From assembly GCF_030936135.1 (NCBI RefSeq), contig NC_082594.1, forward strand, positions 130,672,668 to 130,736,667: 64,000 nt of DNA, given 5' to 3'. The notes under the pieces are model-generated. The model made no database searches. It was not told the DNA's origin and was given only the letters and a program-made list of their open reading frames with translations. The stretch is from Gavia stellata. Taxonomy: Eukaryota; Chordata; Aves; Gaviiformes; Gaviidae. A program made the position numbers and the translations under genes. Positions 47,001-59,160 of the stretch are shown piece by piece; positions within the stretch are counted from its first letter, which is position 1, and the number at the start of each line of letters is the position of its first letter.

Positions 47001-50000
47001 TTAGCTTGATCAGGTGGAAAAAAGCTTAAGGGGAGCAGAAGCTATGCTGGATCTTGCATGTTGAAGATGTCTGTGTCTAAGAGCATGCTGTGCAAGGGGG
47101 AGAGTTGTCTGTACGTATTTAATCTGCTCTCCTGTAGTATAAGGTCCTAATATTTTTGTGAAAGCCCTCCACATCCAACCCCAAAGTGCAGCTTGGGCTG
47201 TGCAGGTACCTTAGGGAGGCTCTGAAGCTACTGGCAGGGATGATTTCTGGACTGTAACTCTTGGTGCTCTGCTTTCTCCTCAGTATTTTCTGTACAAGTT
47301 TCCTCAGGATGTCGATTCAGTCATTATTAAAGTGGTGTCTGATGCAGTCTACCCATGCTCGGTTGTCTCCGTCCAGGATATTGTGGTGAGTCTGAGCAGA
47401 GAAGGGTAAGGATCTGCCTGCTGAAGCTCTGTGTCCTGCCATGAGGGGCTCTGTGCCCCAACAGAGAGAAAAGCCCTGGGAAGGGCTTCACCCTAGGGTG
47501 GTGGTAGTGAAAGGGGCCCCTGAAAGAGGAATGAAAATCCTGTAGGAAGGAGGCAAAGACAGAGATGCTGAGTTGAAGCAGCTCATGCAGAGATTTTTGT
47601 TGCAAGTAAGTGAACAAGCTGATCTTCTCCAGCCTGTCCATAGGGCATTTGTTGTCATGTTCCCCTTGTGAGGTTTAACACCCTGCTGCCTTGCGACATG
47701 GGTCTGTCTCTCTGCGGAGTAGTGTTAGATGGGATGCTGGTGGCTGAGGCAGGGGACAGTGCTGTTCCTTCACTCTCCCCTGGCTCAAGGCAGCATGGGG
47801 AGCGTCTGGTTTCTAGACATGAGATCTCTCCTCCTTTCCAATTCGATTTTGTCACTCCACACTTACTCATTGCTTTCCCGGGAAGGGGAGAGCAGTTCCC
47901 TGCCGTGGAGGTTGGCTGTAGCTCACAGCTGGGACATAGCCCCATATTTCTCCTCCTTTCCCACCTCCCTGAACAATGCAGGGACCTGCAGTGTGGGAGC
48001 AGCGGGATGGTGACAGAGGTGCAAGATGCCTTGGCTGCTAGCTCTGAAGTCCTGGCAGGTGTCTTTAATATCTGGGGTGAAGAGAGAAATGGGTAACGTC
48101 AACTCCTGCCCACATACCGAGTTTGAACGGTAGAAGGGCGGGAGGGGAGACTGACAGGTGATTTTCAACCTGTCAGGTTCTAAGAGTAGTGGGAAAGAGT
48201 AAAATGAGGGTGAGCACTCGACATATAGTACGGACCACAAAGTGTGTGACACAGTGTACAGCTGAGTGTATGCACTGCTCTGTGGGAATGGTGGAGGGAT
48301 CAATCTGGCTGAATCCTCATCTGGGATTAAACTGCAGCCCTCTTGTGAGAATGCCGAGACCAGTGAGTGCAGGCCACAACTGGTGTATTCAGAGCAGCTT
48401 TTCTAACTTCTGAATGCGTCCTGGTTGTTTTGTTCACTTTGTCACCTCAAGCAGGGCCTTTTTCTGCTGCTCTGTACTGTCTGTTCTCCTGCTGGCTCTC
48501 TACAAAATTAGTTTGGATTTTGTGCCTGGTTTAACCCTTAGTTGTGTCCGTTTTAGTGCCCAGTCTATGACCTGGACCATAACGTGGAGTTCAACGGTGT
48601 TTACCAGTCTATGACAAAGCAGGCAGCTATAACTGTGCAGGTGAGACGCCGATTTTTTTTTTTGTCCCAGTGTTGTTTTTTTTTTCCAGTGGCTTGTCTT
48701 GTGCATCTCTAGTTATATTTTGTTGATTCTGGTATAGCTGTGTTCCTTTGTTTTTTATTATATCAGCTGATATAAGTGGAAGAAGTGATGTTACCTTTTA
48801 CTACAAAACCTTGCTTACGTTTGCTTAGGTACTTGTGTTATGTCTTAGGTGCTGAGGCTCTAGATCAGAGTGGCTGCAGCCAGGCGTCTTGTGTTCGAAC
48901 CTTGGCTCTTCTACTACTGAGTGGTGGCAGCAGGGCCTTATAGTGAGCAAAGCTTAGGTAGATGGTTTGTACTAATTAAAATAAATAAATAAACACATTA
49001 GCATTGGTTTGCTTTTACTGGGGCACTGCTGTATTGCATACTGATGAACTCAGTCAGCTTATTGTCAGCAAGGATGAGGGGAGCATCCCCAGAAACCAAG
49101 CACTGTCCGGAACAGGCAGGTCTCTGTAAGGCTGCTGCCTCTGTAGCAACTAAAACCTGATCTCTGGCCCTGTGGAGATCATCACCTCTGCTTTGCATTG
49201 GAGGAAGAGGCTGCTTCACTTCTCATCAATTCTGTCTTCTGTCCTCCCATGTAGAGAAAGGATTTCCCAGGTGAGCAGTTCTTCGTTGTGTTCGTCATCA
49301 AACCAGAGGATTATGCCTGTGGGGGTTCTGTGCCTTCTTCCATTCATGGTAAGTTGTGCTGGGAGGGGGATTTGGTTGCCACATCCAGGTGATGGAGCAG
49401 CAGGAGTCCTTGGGGACCTTCCTGTGGGATGACACAGGATGGTCATATAGCTGTATCTTACCCAGGCAGCTGTGAGGAATAGTGAAGTATAAACTTAATA
49501 TTGTTGGGTAGGTTAAAAGTCTTGATCCACCCTGGAAGTGGCTGGCTAGTACAGAGCATGGCTTGCTGGGGTTATGTGCTCCTCTGAGGAGTCACTGGCG
49601 TCTTGGGAGATACTGGAGACACCCAAGGAGTGCTGCTTCCAGCTTTTTGGGTGGTTTTTGGGGTTTTGTTTGTTTGTTTTTCTTTTTTGTTTTTTTTCCC
49701 CTTACTGCTGTTTTATCCTCCTGCCTGCATGGAGGCCCAGATGGCAGTTCCTCCAGAGAGCATCTTCTCCCACTACTATCTTGGGATCTATGACAGCCCT
49801 GGACTTGGGGGAACAGGAAAAAATAGTAATTTTGGGGGAATAATTTTACACGAGACTTGTTCTAGTGCCTTTCCCAGCCAGAAAACACTGTGTCCACTTC
49901 CTGGGCAGTGGTAAAAGCAAAGCCTCCACCAGTCATATGGTGGCTGGAACCGGAATGGTGACATTCCTATCCTCGAAGCCGGATGGCTTCCTCCCTGTAG

Positions 50001-53000
50001 GAGAAGCAAGACTGCAACCAACAGATATACTGGGCTCTCCCAAAAGCCCCGCTGCCCCCCGCCCCCAGTTTTCCCCCCAAAAAAAGAATTGTCACCTTCT
50101 GGGTGTCTTTTTCTTATCCTAAAGCTGTCAGCAGAGCTGTACTGGCAGCTGAAACACAACAAGGTGCTAGCATGGCATCCTGCACAGAAGTGTTTTGCCA
50201 GCAGAGTTTTGGCCAGAGTCAAAAATGGTGTCCCAGTAGCTGTAGTGAGAGAAACTGCCCTTTGGGAACTAGGTGAATGGGAGACGAGATGCCCTTGGGA
50301 TTCAGGCATCCAGACTTGAGCAATGTGTGGAAGGCTCAAGCAGGGATTTCTAGTCTGAAAAACAGGTTGTGTATAGGGAGGGGAAACAAACGGACAAGGC
50401 TGTATATTGGCAAGTCTGACAGAGGTGTTAGAGCAAAACCACACACAGAGTATAGTGAAAAGCCAGACCTTGGTGTTTTTGCAAGTGTGGAGAACTAAGA
50501 TCAGGGCCAGAGGTCATTAATGCTTGATCTTTTTTACATTTGCTGTACACTTTGCATCCCCCAGGGAATGTGAACCGTACCTGGAATCTGCAGCGGACAA
50601 AGAACCTTCAAGTGACGATTGTGCCCTCCATTAAAAGTCAGTATCTTTGGGCAGAGCAATGCAACTTTACGGGGGGACTTGGCACTTCTGCATAGAAGGG
50701 TATGGCTGGGCCGGCAGCCCTCTGATGGGGGGGGAGGGGGGGGCACCCATCAGATGCAGAAAGCACCAGCAAAGGAGTCAAAACCAATTGGAGCCCTGGT
50801 CTCTTCCAGGAGGTGCTGTGTGGGACAGGGTGGTCTCAAAGGCACAGCAGCTAGCACTGGGAGTGAAGAAATGGGGAGAGACCTTGCAACAGGTTCTGGT
50901 GACTCCTCTTGAAGAAAGCAGATGGGTTTTGAAGGGCTGTTTGGGGCTGGGCATTGTCACCAGGTGGTATTGGGAAGAGCAGGACAGGAGCGCTGGCTCT
51001 GAGAGGGGCTGTTCCTGCTCCGTGAGCTGACTGCTGCCTTCCCTTTCCTCAGAGTCTGTTTATGTCCAGGCCATGTTCTTCAGCTTCCTGAGTTTCCTCT
51101 CCTTTTACTTGGGCTCAGTGGTGGTTGCTTTCGTGCACTACGTCAGGTGAGTCGAGAGGTTTTACAAGAACAGCCTGTCTGTTTCTCCTCATCCTCAGAG
51201 ATGCCTCACCCTGCAGTGCATTTGGGGCGAGTGGGGTGGCAAGCATCTGAACAGAGCAGCCAAAGAAGTCCACGACTACTCAGTGGGGTCCTACTGACTG
51301 TCAGCCAGAAAACTTTTCTTCCTCTGCTGTGGGGATCATGACAATGATGAAGAACTAAGGCTCTGCCCTCTAGCTTTTCAAGTGCCCCTACTCCTGAATT
51401 TCCTTACATGAGGACACTGGATGGCAGGTGGGACTTGTGATGGGGCCAGTCTGGGTTATGGAGTGCTAGAGCATCAGGGAACCGAGGTACTTCCCAGGGT
51501 GCTGGAAAGAGTAGTGCAATAAGTGGCAGTGACCCAAATGGGGTCTTGCAGTCCTGAGAGGGCTGGTTTCCTTCCTGACCTGCCTCCCCTGCCCCAGACC
51601 TTGATGCCTGGGCTTGTGTTGGGGGGAATAGCTGCATCTGAGGTAAACTTGGGCACAGCTACCATGACAGGTTGCTCTTGGTGGAGGCATGGGAAGCAAA
51701 ACTCTTCCCAGTTGCCCCAGGGTCCCCTGTTGCTCACTGGAGGTGATCTTGAAGTCCTCTTAAGTGAGAGCAGGACTGGAGGGGCAGGAAGGGGACAGCA
51801 GCCTAAAAGGGAGGTGAGATTTGCTTCTGTAGGACAGGTAACTGCTAGCACAGGATGACAGCCTTGGTGGGACAGCAGGCAAGGTGCTCTTAAGTTCCTG
51901 GGAGTGGTGGAGTTGGTTGGGATCAGTCACTGCTGCCTGTGTAGGCAGTGACAACAGTTAAGCGAATCCTTTGTCCAAAGTGTGGAGGCTTGAGAGGAGG
52001 GAGGCCCCTTCAACACTCTTTCTCGGCTTACTGGGCAAAGGTTGGGATGAGAAGAGCCACGGAAAGCTTTCAGCAAATAGTAGGTTGGTTTTGTGGGAAC
52101 CATGCTTGTCAGCCAGCTCCTCAGGCTGAATGTGGCAGAGTTTTCAGCTGCTTCAGAAGAGGGGATCTTAAAAGTTTGGTGCTCTGAAACAAAAGAACTT
52201 CAAGATGGGGGCATGGCTTAACTTCAAGACACATCAATGAAACAGCATTTCATTGGAACAATTCAATGAAATTACTTAAGTGTGTGCACACTCTTTTTTG
52301 CTGTTATTTTTCCTTTGTTGTGAACTTAAGGTTTTTTTCTTACCTTCTCTCGCTTGGCACCTGCATTGAAGGAGGTGGTATTGGCTTCTTAAGCATCGTG
52401 CTGATGCGTGCCTCTAGCTCCTGCTGCCCTTTCAGTGGATTCTTATGCACTTGGTCCCCTGAGCAGGGGAGTTTGGTTTGGGAAGGTGGTCTGAGATTCT
52501 CTCCCAACATGCAGTGCAGGATAGGACGGTCATGTAACTGGTTGTCCTGCCTCTGATGGATAACTGAGGGGGTAAAAAAACCCTCTGTTTTGGAAATCTG
52601 AGAGGTGGACAGCAAGCAGTCATGGCTGAGCCATGCCGAGTCAAAACAGTATTTTGTTTGTTTCTTTTTGTTGGGTTTTTGTTTGGTTGTCTTTTTAGAG
52701 CTTTGCACCATATCTACCTGCTGGTGTCCTAGACAATCCTGCCATGGCTGGCAGGTGATGGGGTTTGTTGGCTATCTCATGAGTGTTGCCTGTTCTTTTT
52801 CAGGGTTCGGAGGAAGGCTTCGGCTGGGAGATTGAGTCCTGAGGATGGTAAGGTCTCTCTTCTGTTGTGTGACAGCTTTAAGTGAACAGCACAGGTCCCA
52901 GGCCAGGCAAGGGACAGGCTGTCAGTCAAGTACCTTCTGTCCCTTCAACCCTTCTTCCCTGTATATGTACTACGTAGTCTCTGGTGCTGATGAAAGATAT

Positions 53001-56000
53001 TAGAGCTTCCTCTCTGCCCTCACAAGAGAGGGCATTTGAAGCAGGCTCCCCTGAACCTGGTCCTGACACCTGCCCTGGGGAGCTGGCTTTTAGAGGGGTG
53101 GAGGAAGGGTAAGCCTTGGCTAGACCTGGCTTACAGGCTCATGTTACTGCTGCCAGGTCCGTTCATTTCTTAACAAGGCACTTTGAGTTTGTCAGCTCTT
53201 ATGCTTTAAGCTTTCCTCTGCCTGGTTTAAGCATGAGGTCTCTAATTTTTTAATTTAATTTGTTTTTAACTGGGAGTTGCAGACAACCAAGTGAATGAAT
53301 GACTAATACAGTTAGGTAGTGGTGTTTGTGTTATTTACTTTGGTATTGGATTCAGTTTACTTTATGCTGCACCCACATTTCAACACACTGCAGATTTCTG
53401 TGTTACAAAAACATAGCTGCATCTAAGAGGCTACCAGTGAAAGGTGGAAATTTTTGTCATGTGGATGGGGGGGGGGCACTGGGAGTTTCTGCTTTCTGGA
53501 GAAGTGTGGGAGGCTGGCCGTTTCGTTTTCTTTAAATATTTAGTGCCTGCAAAGTAGTTCAAACCATTGGTCTGAGGATAAAGGCATCATCATTTGTACC
53601 TCTCTCCTGGGGAAAGGGAGGACATTCTGTTTTGGCAGCATTGAAAGGTTCTTGGTGTGTTCCCTTTTTTAATCCCCAGCTTCTTCAGTCTCTCCAGTCT
53701 GCTACGTACCACCAGTTAAGCATACTGGTATAACTGAGCTGTGCTTAAAGGATCAGCAGTGGAACTTCACTCTGACCTGGCATTACTTGGGTTGATATTT
53801 CTGCCAAGAACCTGGGGGCATTTGGCTTCTCAGGAGTGGCTTCTTCAGCTGCTGAGATCTACATAGGCATCCCTGTGTCTAGAATGTGTGTGAAAGGTTC
53901 TTTCACAACTAAATTAGCAGGGGACTGTGAAAATGTGCTTAAAAATATTTTAAATTTAAGCCATTTGGGATGGATCCCAGTGTGAGACAACAGTAGGTCT
54001 TAGGGCACTGGAGAAATGGGAAGGGTCTGTGTGTTGGGGAGTTTGGGGAAGCTGAAGGGACCTGGCCAAGGCCCTGGAAGAGCTCCAGGCTGGTGACAAG
54101 GGATCACTGTCTAAGGCAAGGAGGCACAGTCTCAGCCAGGTGAGACCAGAAGCCCCAGGGAGTGCTGCTGGTGCTGCAGCTGAGGGTGCAAGTGCTGAAG
54201 GCAGCTAAGCAGCTGCTTTCCAAGCTGCCCGGGCGAGAGGTGGAAGTTAAATTCTGGTGCTTGGGAAATTCCCAAAGAAGCTGCAGGGCACAGATGCTGT
54301 GCTTAGCATGGACCTAGAGGGCAGAGGACTGGATTCCTTGGCAGGGAGGATTGCTGAACAGCATCCCTGTGAAAGGACAGAGGAGCGCAGTTCCTTCACA
54401 GTTTACAGGTTTCCTCCCAGAGGCACCTGCTCTTTCTGTGACCTGTCCTCTCCCTCGTATTCTATGCCACCTTCACGTGCCTGCACTGTATGTCACAGCC
54501 ACGTCCTTTCCTCTGCGGAGGAACCATGTCCTACCCGCATGCTGTTTCTTTCTCTATTGTGTCTCTTCAGGGTGTGTGTCTGACTGATGCCTATAAAGTG
54601 GTAACTAGTGTCTTCCCTGTCCTCCAGACCACCCAGGGCATGCTGGCTTTCTCTGAGGTTTTTCTCCTCTTCCCACCCGCTGGAATTTCTCTTACTCCAA
54701 AGTACTCCTGGGTCTCACCTTCTCCATCGCTCCCCTTTCCTTTTCCCTTCCCCACCAAGAATGTGTGGATGGAGGTGTTGAGCAATCTGTCTCTGTTGTC
54801 TTTGAATATTCTGCACTCCATGCGCCCCTTTGCTCCTGTCACCCATTTTATGCTCAGCTTCTGTGGTTAACTTTTTTTTTTGTAACCCTGTGGAACCCCT
54901 CCCATTCCACATCATCACTCTCTGGTGGAGGCAATAGCTGGGGGAACCACACCTAGTGCGGTACATTTACTTTGCTGACTCAGTCGCACACTGGGAAGTG
55001 GGACTGAAATTAGTGGGTGAGCTGGGTCTGAAGTGGCTGTTAGAGGCAGGGCGGAGCGCCTGTTCTCCCTGGCCTCCCTGCTTTGTCCAGATTTAAATCT
55101 TCCTTTGGTTACATGGGAGAGAAGGTTGACAGGTCGCTTGAGAGCATAAAGCCTGGTCCAAAATAAGGAGGGAGCACCCCTGTGGGACAGGACTGACGGG
55201 AGTAGGAAGCGTGCATGTGCTGTGGTGTCATGAACGTGGGGAAACACTTCTTTCACCCTCGTCCTAGTGATCTGGATTTCCAAATGAGTTTAAAGCAACA
55301 GAAAAAACTGCCACAGGAGAGCGAGGGTTGCACAGCGTATGATGAGTAGAAGGTGGATCTTGCTCCTGCAGCAACCTACAACAACATCCTTCTAATCCCA
55401 GCTCAGGGCTGAAGGGGTGTCATGTGGGGGGCTGTGGTGTGCCAGAGCCTTCCCTCTGGTGCTCAGTCCATGCCATGTTGTCCACTTCTGATGCTCCTCC
55501 GAGCTGTTCATTGCCCTGTTAGAGGGATGGGGCAGGAGGGTAGAGAAGCTGAAATGGAGACCAAGTCTTAACCCACAGCCCAATGAGCACAGTGAATGTG
55601 TCAAAGGAAAGCGGTAATTTGGACTTGAAACAACAAATGTTGTTGCTGTATGGGTGCTCCCCTGCCTAGGAATTGGGCTCAGGCAGGGAAAAGTTTTGGG
55701 GCTTTTTACATATGTGACTAATGGAAATGGTATAGAAACCTATGCAAGGTGTTACAGAAGTGCCCAGAATTGCCGGCTGGAAAGAGGAGTCTGCCTGTCG
55801 GTTTGGGCAGATCAGGTACTGGGAAGCCAGAGATGTAGCTTGGGAAGCCAAGCCATTGCCAGGCTGCAGTAAGGTTGCTTGGCTTTAAGTACTGTCCCAT
55901 GTCCTGTGTCCCTTTGCTGCTGACTGGCCACACGATGTTGTTGCAGGGGTGAAGCTTTACAAGCAGCTGGGCCTGTCTTGCTGTTCGCCACCACTGGAAG

Positions 56001-59000
56001 ACATGGTCCTGCTCCTGCTGCTCTTGCTTCCCTCCCTTTTGCGGAGATGGGTGTTTGACCCCTCAGAGAGGGGATTCAGCTGGCTGTGTTTCCTGACATG
56101 TTTGTCTGCTGCCGGTTCAGCAGCTGAACCCCGCTATGGAGGCTGAGCCCCATGGAGGCAAAAAGAGCAAATGTGGAGGCAGGAGGGGGAAGTCCCCGTA
56201 CAACCTGGCTGGGAGATGCAGCCTTCCTTGCTTCCAGATGTGTGGGTGGGAGGCAGGGACTTCCCAGCCCTCAAAGGCTTGCCCCTCTTGTCATCAGCAC
56301 AAGGTCGTGACCACTTTTTTGCACAGAGCATTTTTGCTTTCTCCTTACTTGCTTAAAACTATGTAGCAGCTATCTTGCCAAAGGCTGGCTGTGACTCTTC
56401 CAGGGATATCTGCAGGTAGCAATATTTGAATAGATCAATGCATGAGGAGGGGAAGGAGAAGAATTAGAAATTCAAAGGGTGCTCTGAATATTGTGAGACT
56501 TGCTCTACAATTTGCCAAGTCTTGCAGCCCCATAATGTGATGCCTGCAGGGTGCTGGAGGGAGGCTCGTGCTTTTGTAAGTCAAACTGGCAGCCTGTGTG
56601 GGGAGGCTGAAGGGAATGGGTTTGCTTCACATTATACAAAAGGGAAACCCTTGCTTTGCGGTGTGCCCTGGAGGGAGACTGCCATCTGTTTGGAGGAATG
56701 CTGCTTTTCCCAAGCCCCTCCAGCTCTTCAAGCTGTTTGTAATCACCTCGGAGATGCACTTCGAAGCACTGACACGAAACTAACCGTCCTTTTGGGTCTG
56801 TTTCCATTGCAGGATCTGGGATTATGACATCTTCGCATCCCATCACCACCAGCACCCCTGAAGGAAGCAGCTATGGTGCTATCGGTATAGTATCTTTCAG
56901 AACTGGGGGCACGGGGAGGGTTCTGCCTGGGGCAGGGCCCTTTAAGGTACTTTAAAGCCAGCTGCTTTAGTAGCAGCTTGCAACTGCTTGGAAAAAAAAA
57001 AATAAAAAATTGCAGCTTGAGAGGTTCAGGTTGCATTTTAGGGAAAAAATCTACAGCAAAAAGGTGGCAAATCTCTGGAAGAGGTGCCCAGAGAGTCTCT
57101 GTCATTGGAAATGGTCGAGTCTCAGCTAGAGGAAGCCACAGTCATCTGATAAGTGTTGTTGACGGTGCTGCTTCAGGCAGGAGGTTGACTAGGGACTGAT
57201 AAAGGTCCCTTCCAAACAAGCTTCTAGGAGTCTGTTATTAGCTCATCAAGCCTGCCTTTAGACCAAAGCGTGCCTTTCACTGGAAGACTGAAGGATTGTG
57301 TGCCACAAGGCAAGAAAGAGTCAGAGCTTCTTGCAGTCCACAGTTTTCATTAGGGGAGAAATAATGTCATGCTGGCAGCAGAGGAGGAAAAAAAAACTCC
57401 CAAGGGTCCTGCAAATCTGAGATGATGGGAAATGCCTTCCTTTGCCAGAGTATTTCTTAGTCTCCTTACAACAGTTTTTCCCTCCTGTGGAAGGACTGGT
57501 ATTGAACAACTCAGTGCTGTGGACTTTTGGGACATAATCCTTGAATTTGGCAGCTTGGGGACCCAGGTGCAGGGTGATGCAGTGCAGGTCCAGGGCAGTG
57601 TGAGGCAGCTGCTCAAATGAGAGAGGAGAACAGCTCTGTAATTTTGGTCCCTTCTCAGGATGCATTTGCTCACTGTAGTGTAAAGACAGCTCTGCCACTC
57701 CAGATGTCACCCAGTTGTTGGACTGCGAAGGTGTGATATCTCTGAATGCCTGATGAAGAAACAGAACTGATATTCCATGAGGTTTGGGAAAAAAATCAGG
57801 AGGAATTAAGTCCTGGAATAGAATTGAGGGCTTCAGCACTGCCCCTCCCCCAATTCCCAGGAAATGTTTTAAAAGCATTTGGGAAATGAGGAAGAAACTT
57901 GTGTTCTGCTCATACCAGTATGGGCAGTGGGCTGGCTGGGAGCTTGGCCAGGTGGGTGACCAATATTGTGCATGCAATGGGAGCAAGGCTGATGCTCTGC
58001 CTGCTTTGAAAAAATTACTTTCTTCCTCTTTGTCTTTTGTTCTACAATATTTTTAGAAAAGCCTATATATAAAGCTTATATAAAAACTGGGAATTAAATA
58101 GGTCAGCCTGTTTCTGACCCCTGAACAGTCTCCTGCTTTCACTAGAGCTTTCTAGCTTGTCTCAGACTTCCAGATTTCAGAGCCCAAGCTAGTAAAGAGT
58201 TGAAAATGTTAGAGATGAAAAGTAATAGAATAAAAGGAGGGGAAAACCCAAAGTGCTGCAGAGGGTGGAGGATGGTCCTTGAAAGTGCTCTTAGCTGGTA
58301 TCCAAGACTTTTAGGAAGGTTTGTGATCATGGAAACACTTGTTCCTTGAAATGGCCATATCAACTTGTCCCAGCAGATTGCTGCTGATATCTGGGGCAGC
58401 TTTCTTGTTGCTGTGCATAGAGGGATTTAGCCTTTACCCTGCCTGTTTCCTTCTCCCCGCTCTGCTCCAGACGAATCAAGCTCCAGCGGTGGACGGCACT
58501 TGTCTTCCCCTGAGCGTGGGCCACCAGCTGGTTCTGACACAGACAGCTCTGTGGAGGAGGAGAGCGACTTCGACACCATGCCAGAAATTGAAAGTGATAA
58601 GAATGTCATCCGCACTAAGGTATGGCTGGCGTTCCAGCTGTGGCCATGATGCTGGGCCATGGACACATCTGGGCCAGGACCAGCACTAGTTACTTGCTAG
58701 GGTTTTAAGTTTCCGCTTCCCTTTTAGATGGATTTAATCTAATAAAGCCAAATGTGCTGCTTAGTGCTTTTTTCAGTGTGTAGAAAGTTTTCCTGCTGTG
58801 CTAAGTGTGCTGCTGAAATGAGTGATTTAATATGGAAAATCAGAATGTGTTGGGGACTTTTGAGAAAGGAAGAAAAAGCCCAGAGTGTCCCAGAAAGTCC
58901 AAGGAGGTAGGACAGCATAGGAAGAAAATAATGTGCAATAGTAGGTAGTTTTCTGGTATGAGTAGTGTGACTGCAGTGGATGTACTGAGGAGCTTTAAGC

Positions 59001-59127
59001 TAGCAGCTCTCAGACTGGCTCCTTTTGTCTCCCCACACTGCTCTGTGTGGTCAGAGCCATTCCTGGAGGTCAGAGGGTTTTGCAGAACTCATTCCCCACA
59101 GAATCAAGGGACACAGTGAGCTTGCTA

Positions 59128-59160
<33 letters not shown>

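Larger units (their letters stand above)
42762..47283. other. SIDT1 introns 2-4 region between exon 2 and exon 5
   Basis: Apart from exons 3 and 4, the stretch contains one CR1 fragment (44025), an A/T run near 43996-44024, a T21 run near 45197 and a 2.9 kb intron 4 (44412-47283) with nothing recognisable. Confidence 0.7.

Noticed and set aside
48848..48920. Possible tRNA gene (GTTCGAACC B-box)
   Set aside because: No A-box, no acceptor-stem pairing. Better explained as a MIR-like SINE remnant.
49788..50444. 218-codon open frame on the minus strand
   Set aside because: Lies in SIDT1 intron 7, opposite strand, no recognisable domain or conserved motif.
57321..57986. 221-codon open frame on the minus strand
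   Set aside because: Intronic, with no similarity I recognise, low-complexity parts and no splice or Kozak context. Probably chance.
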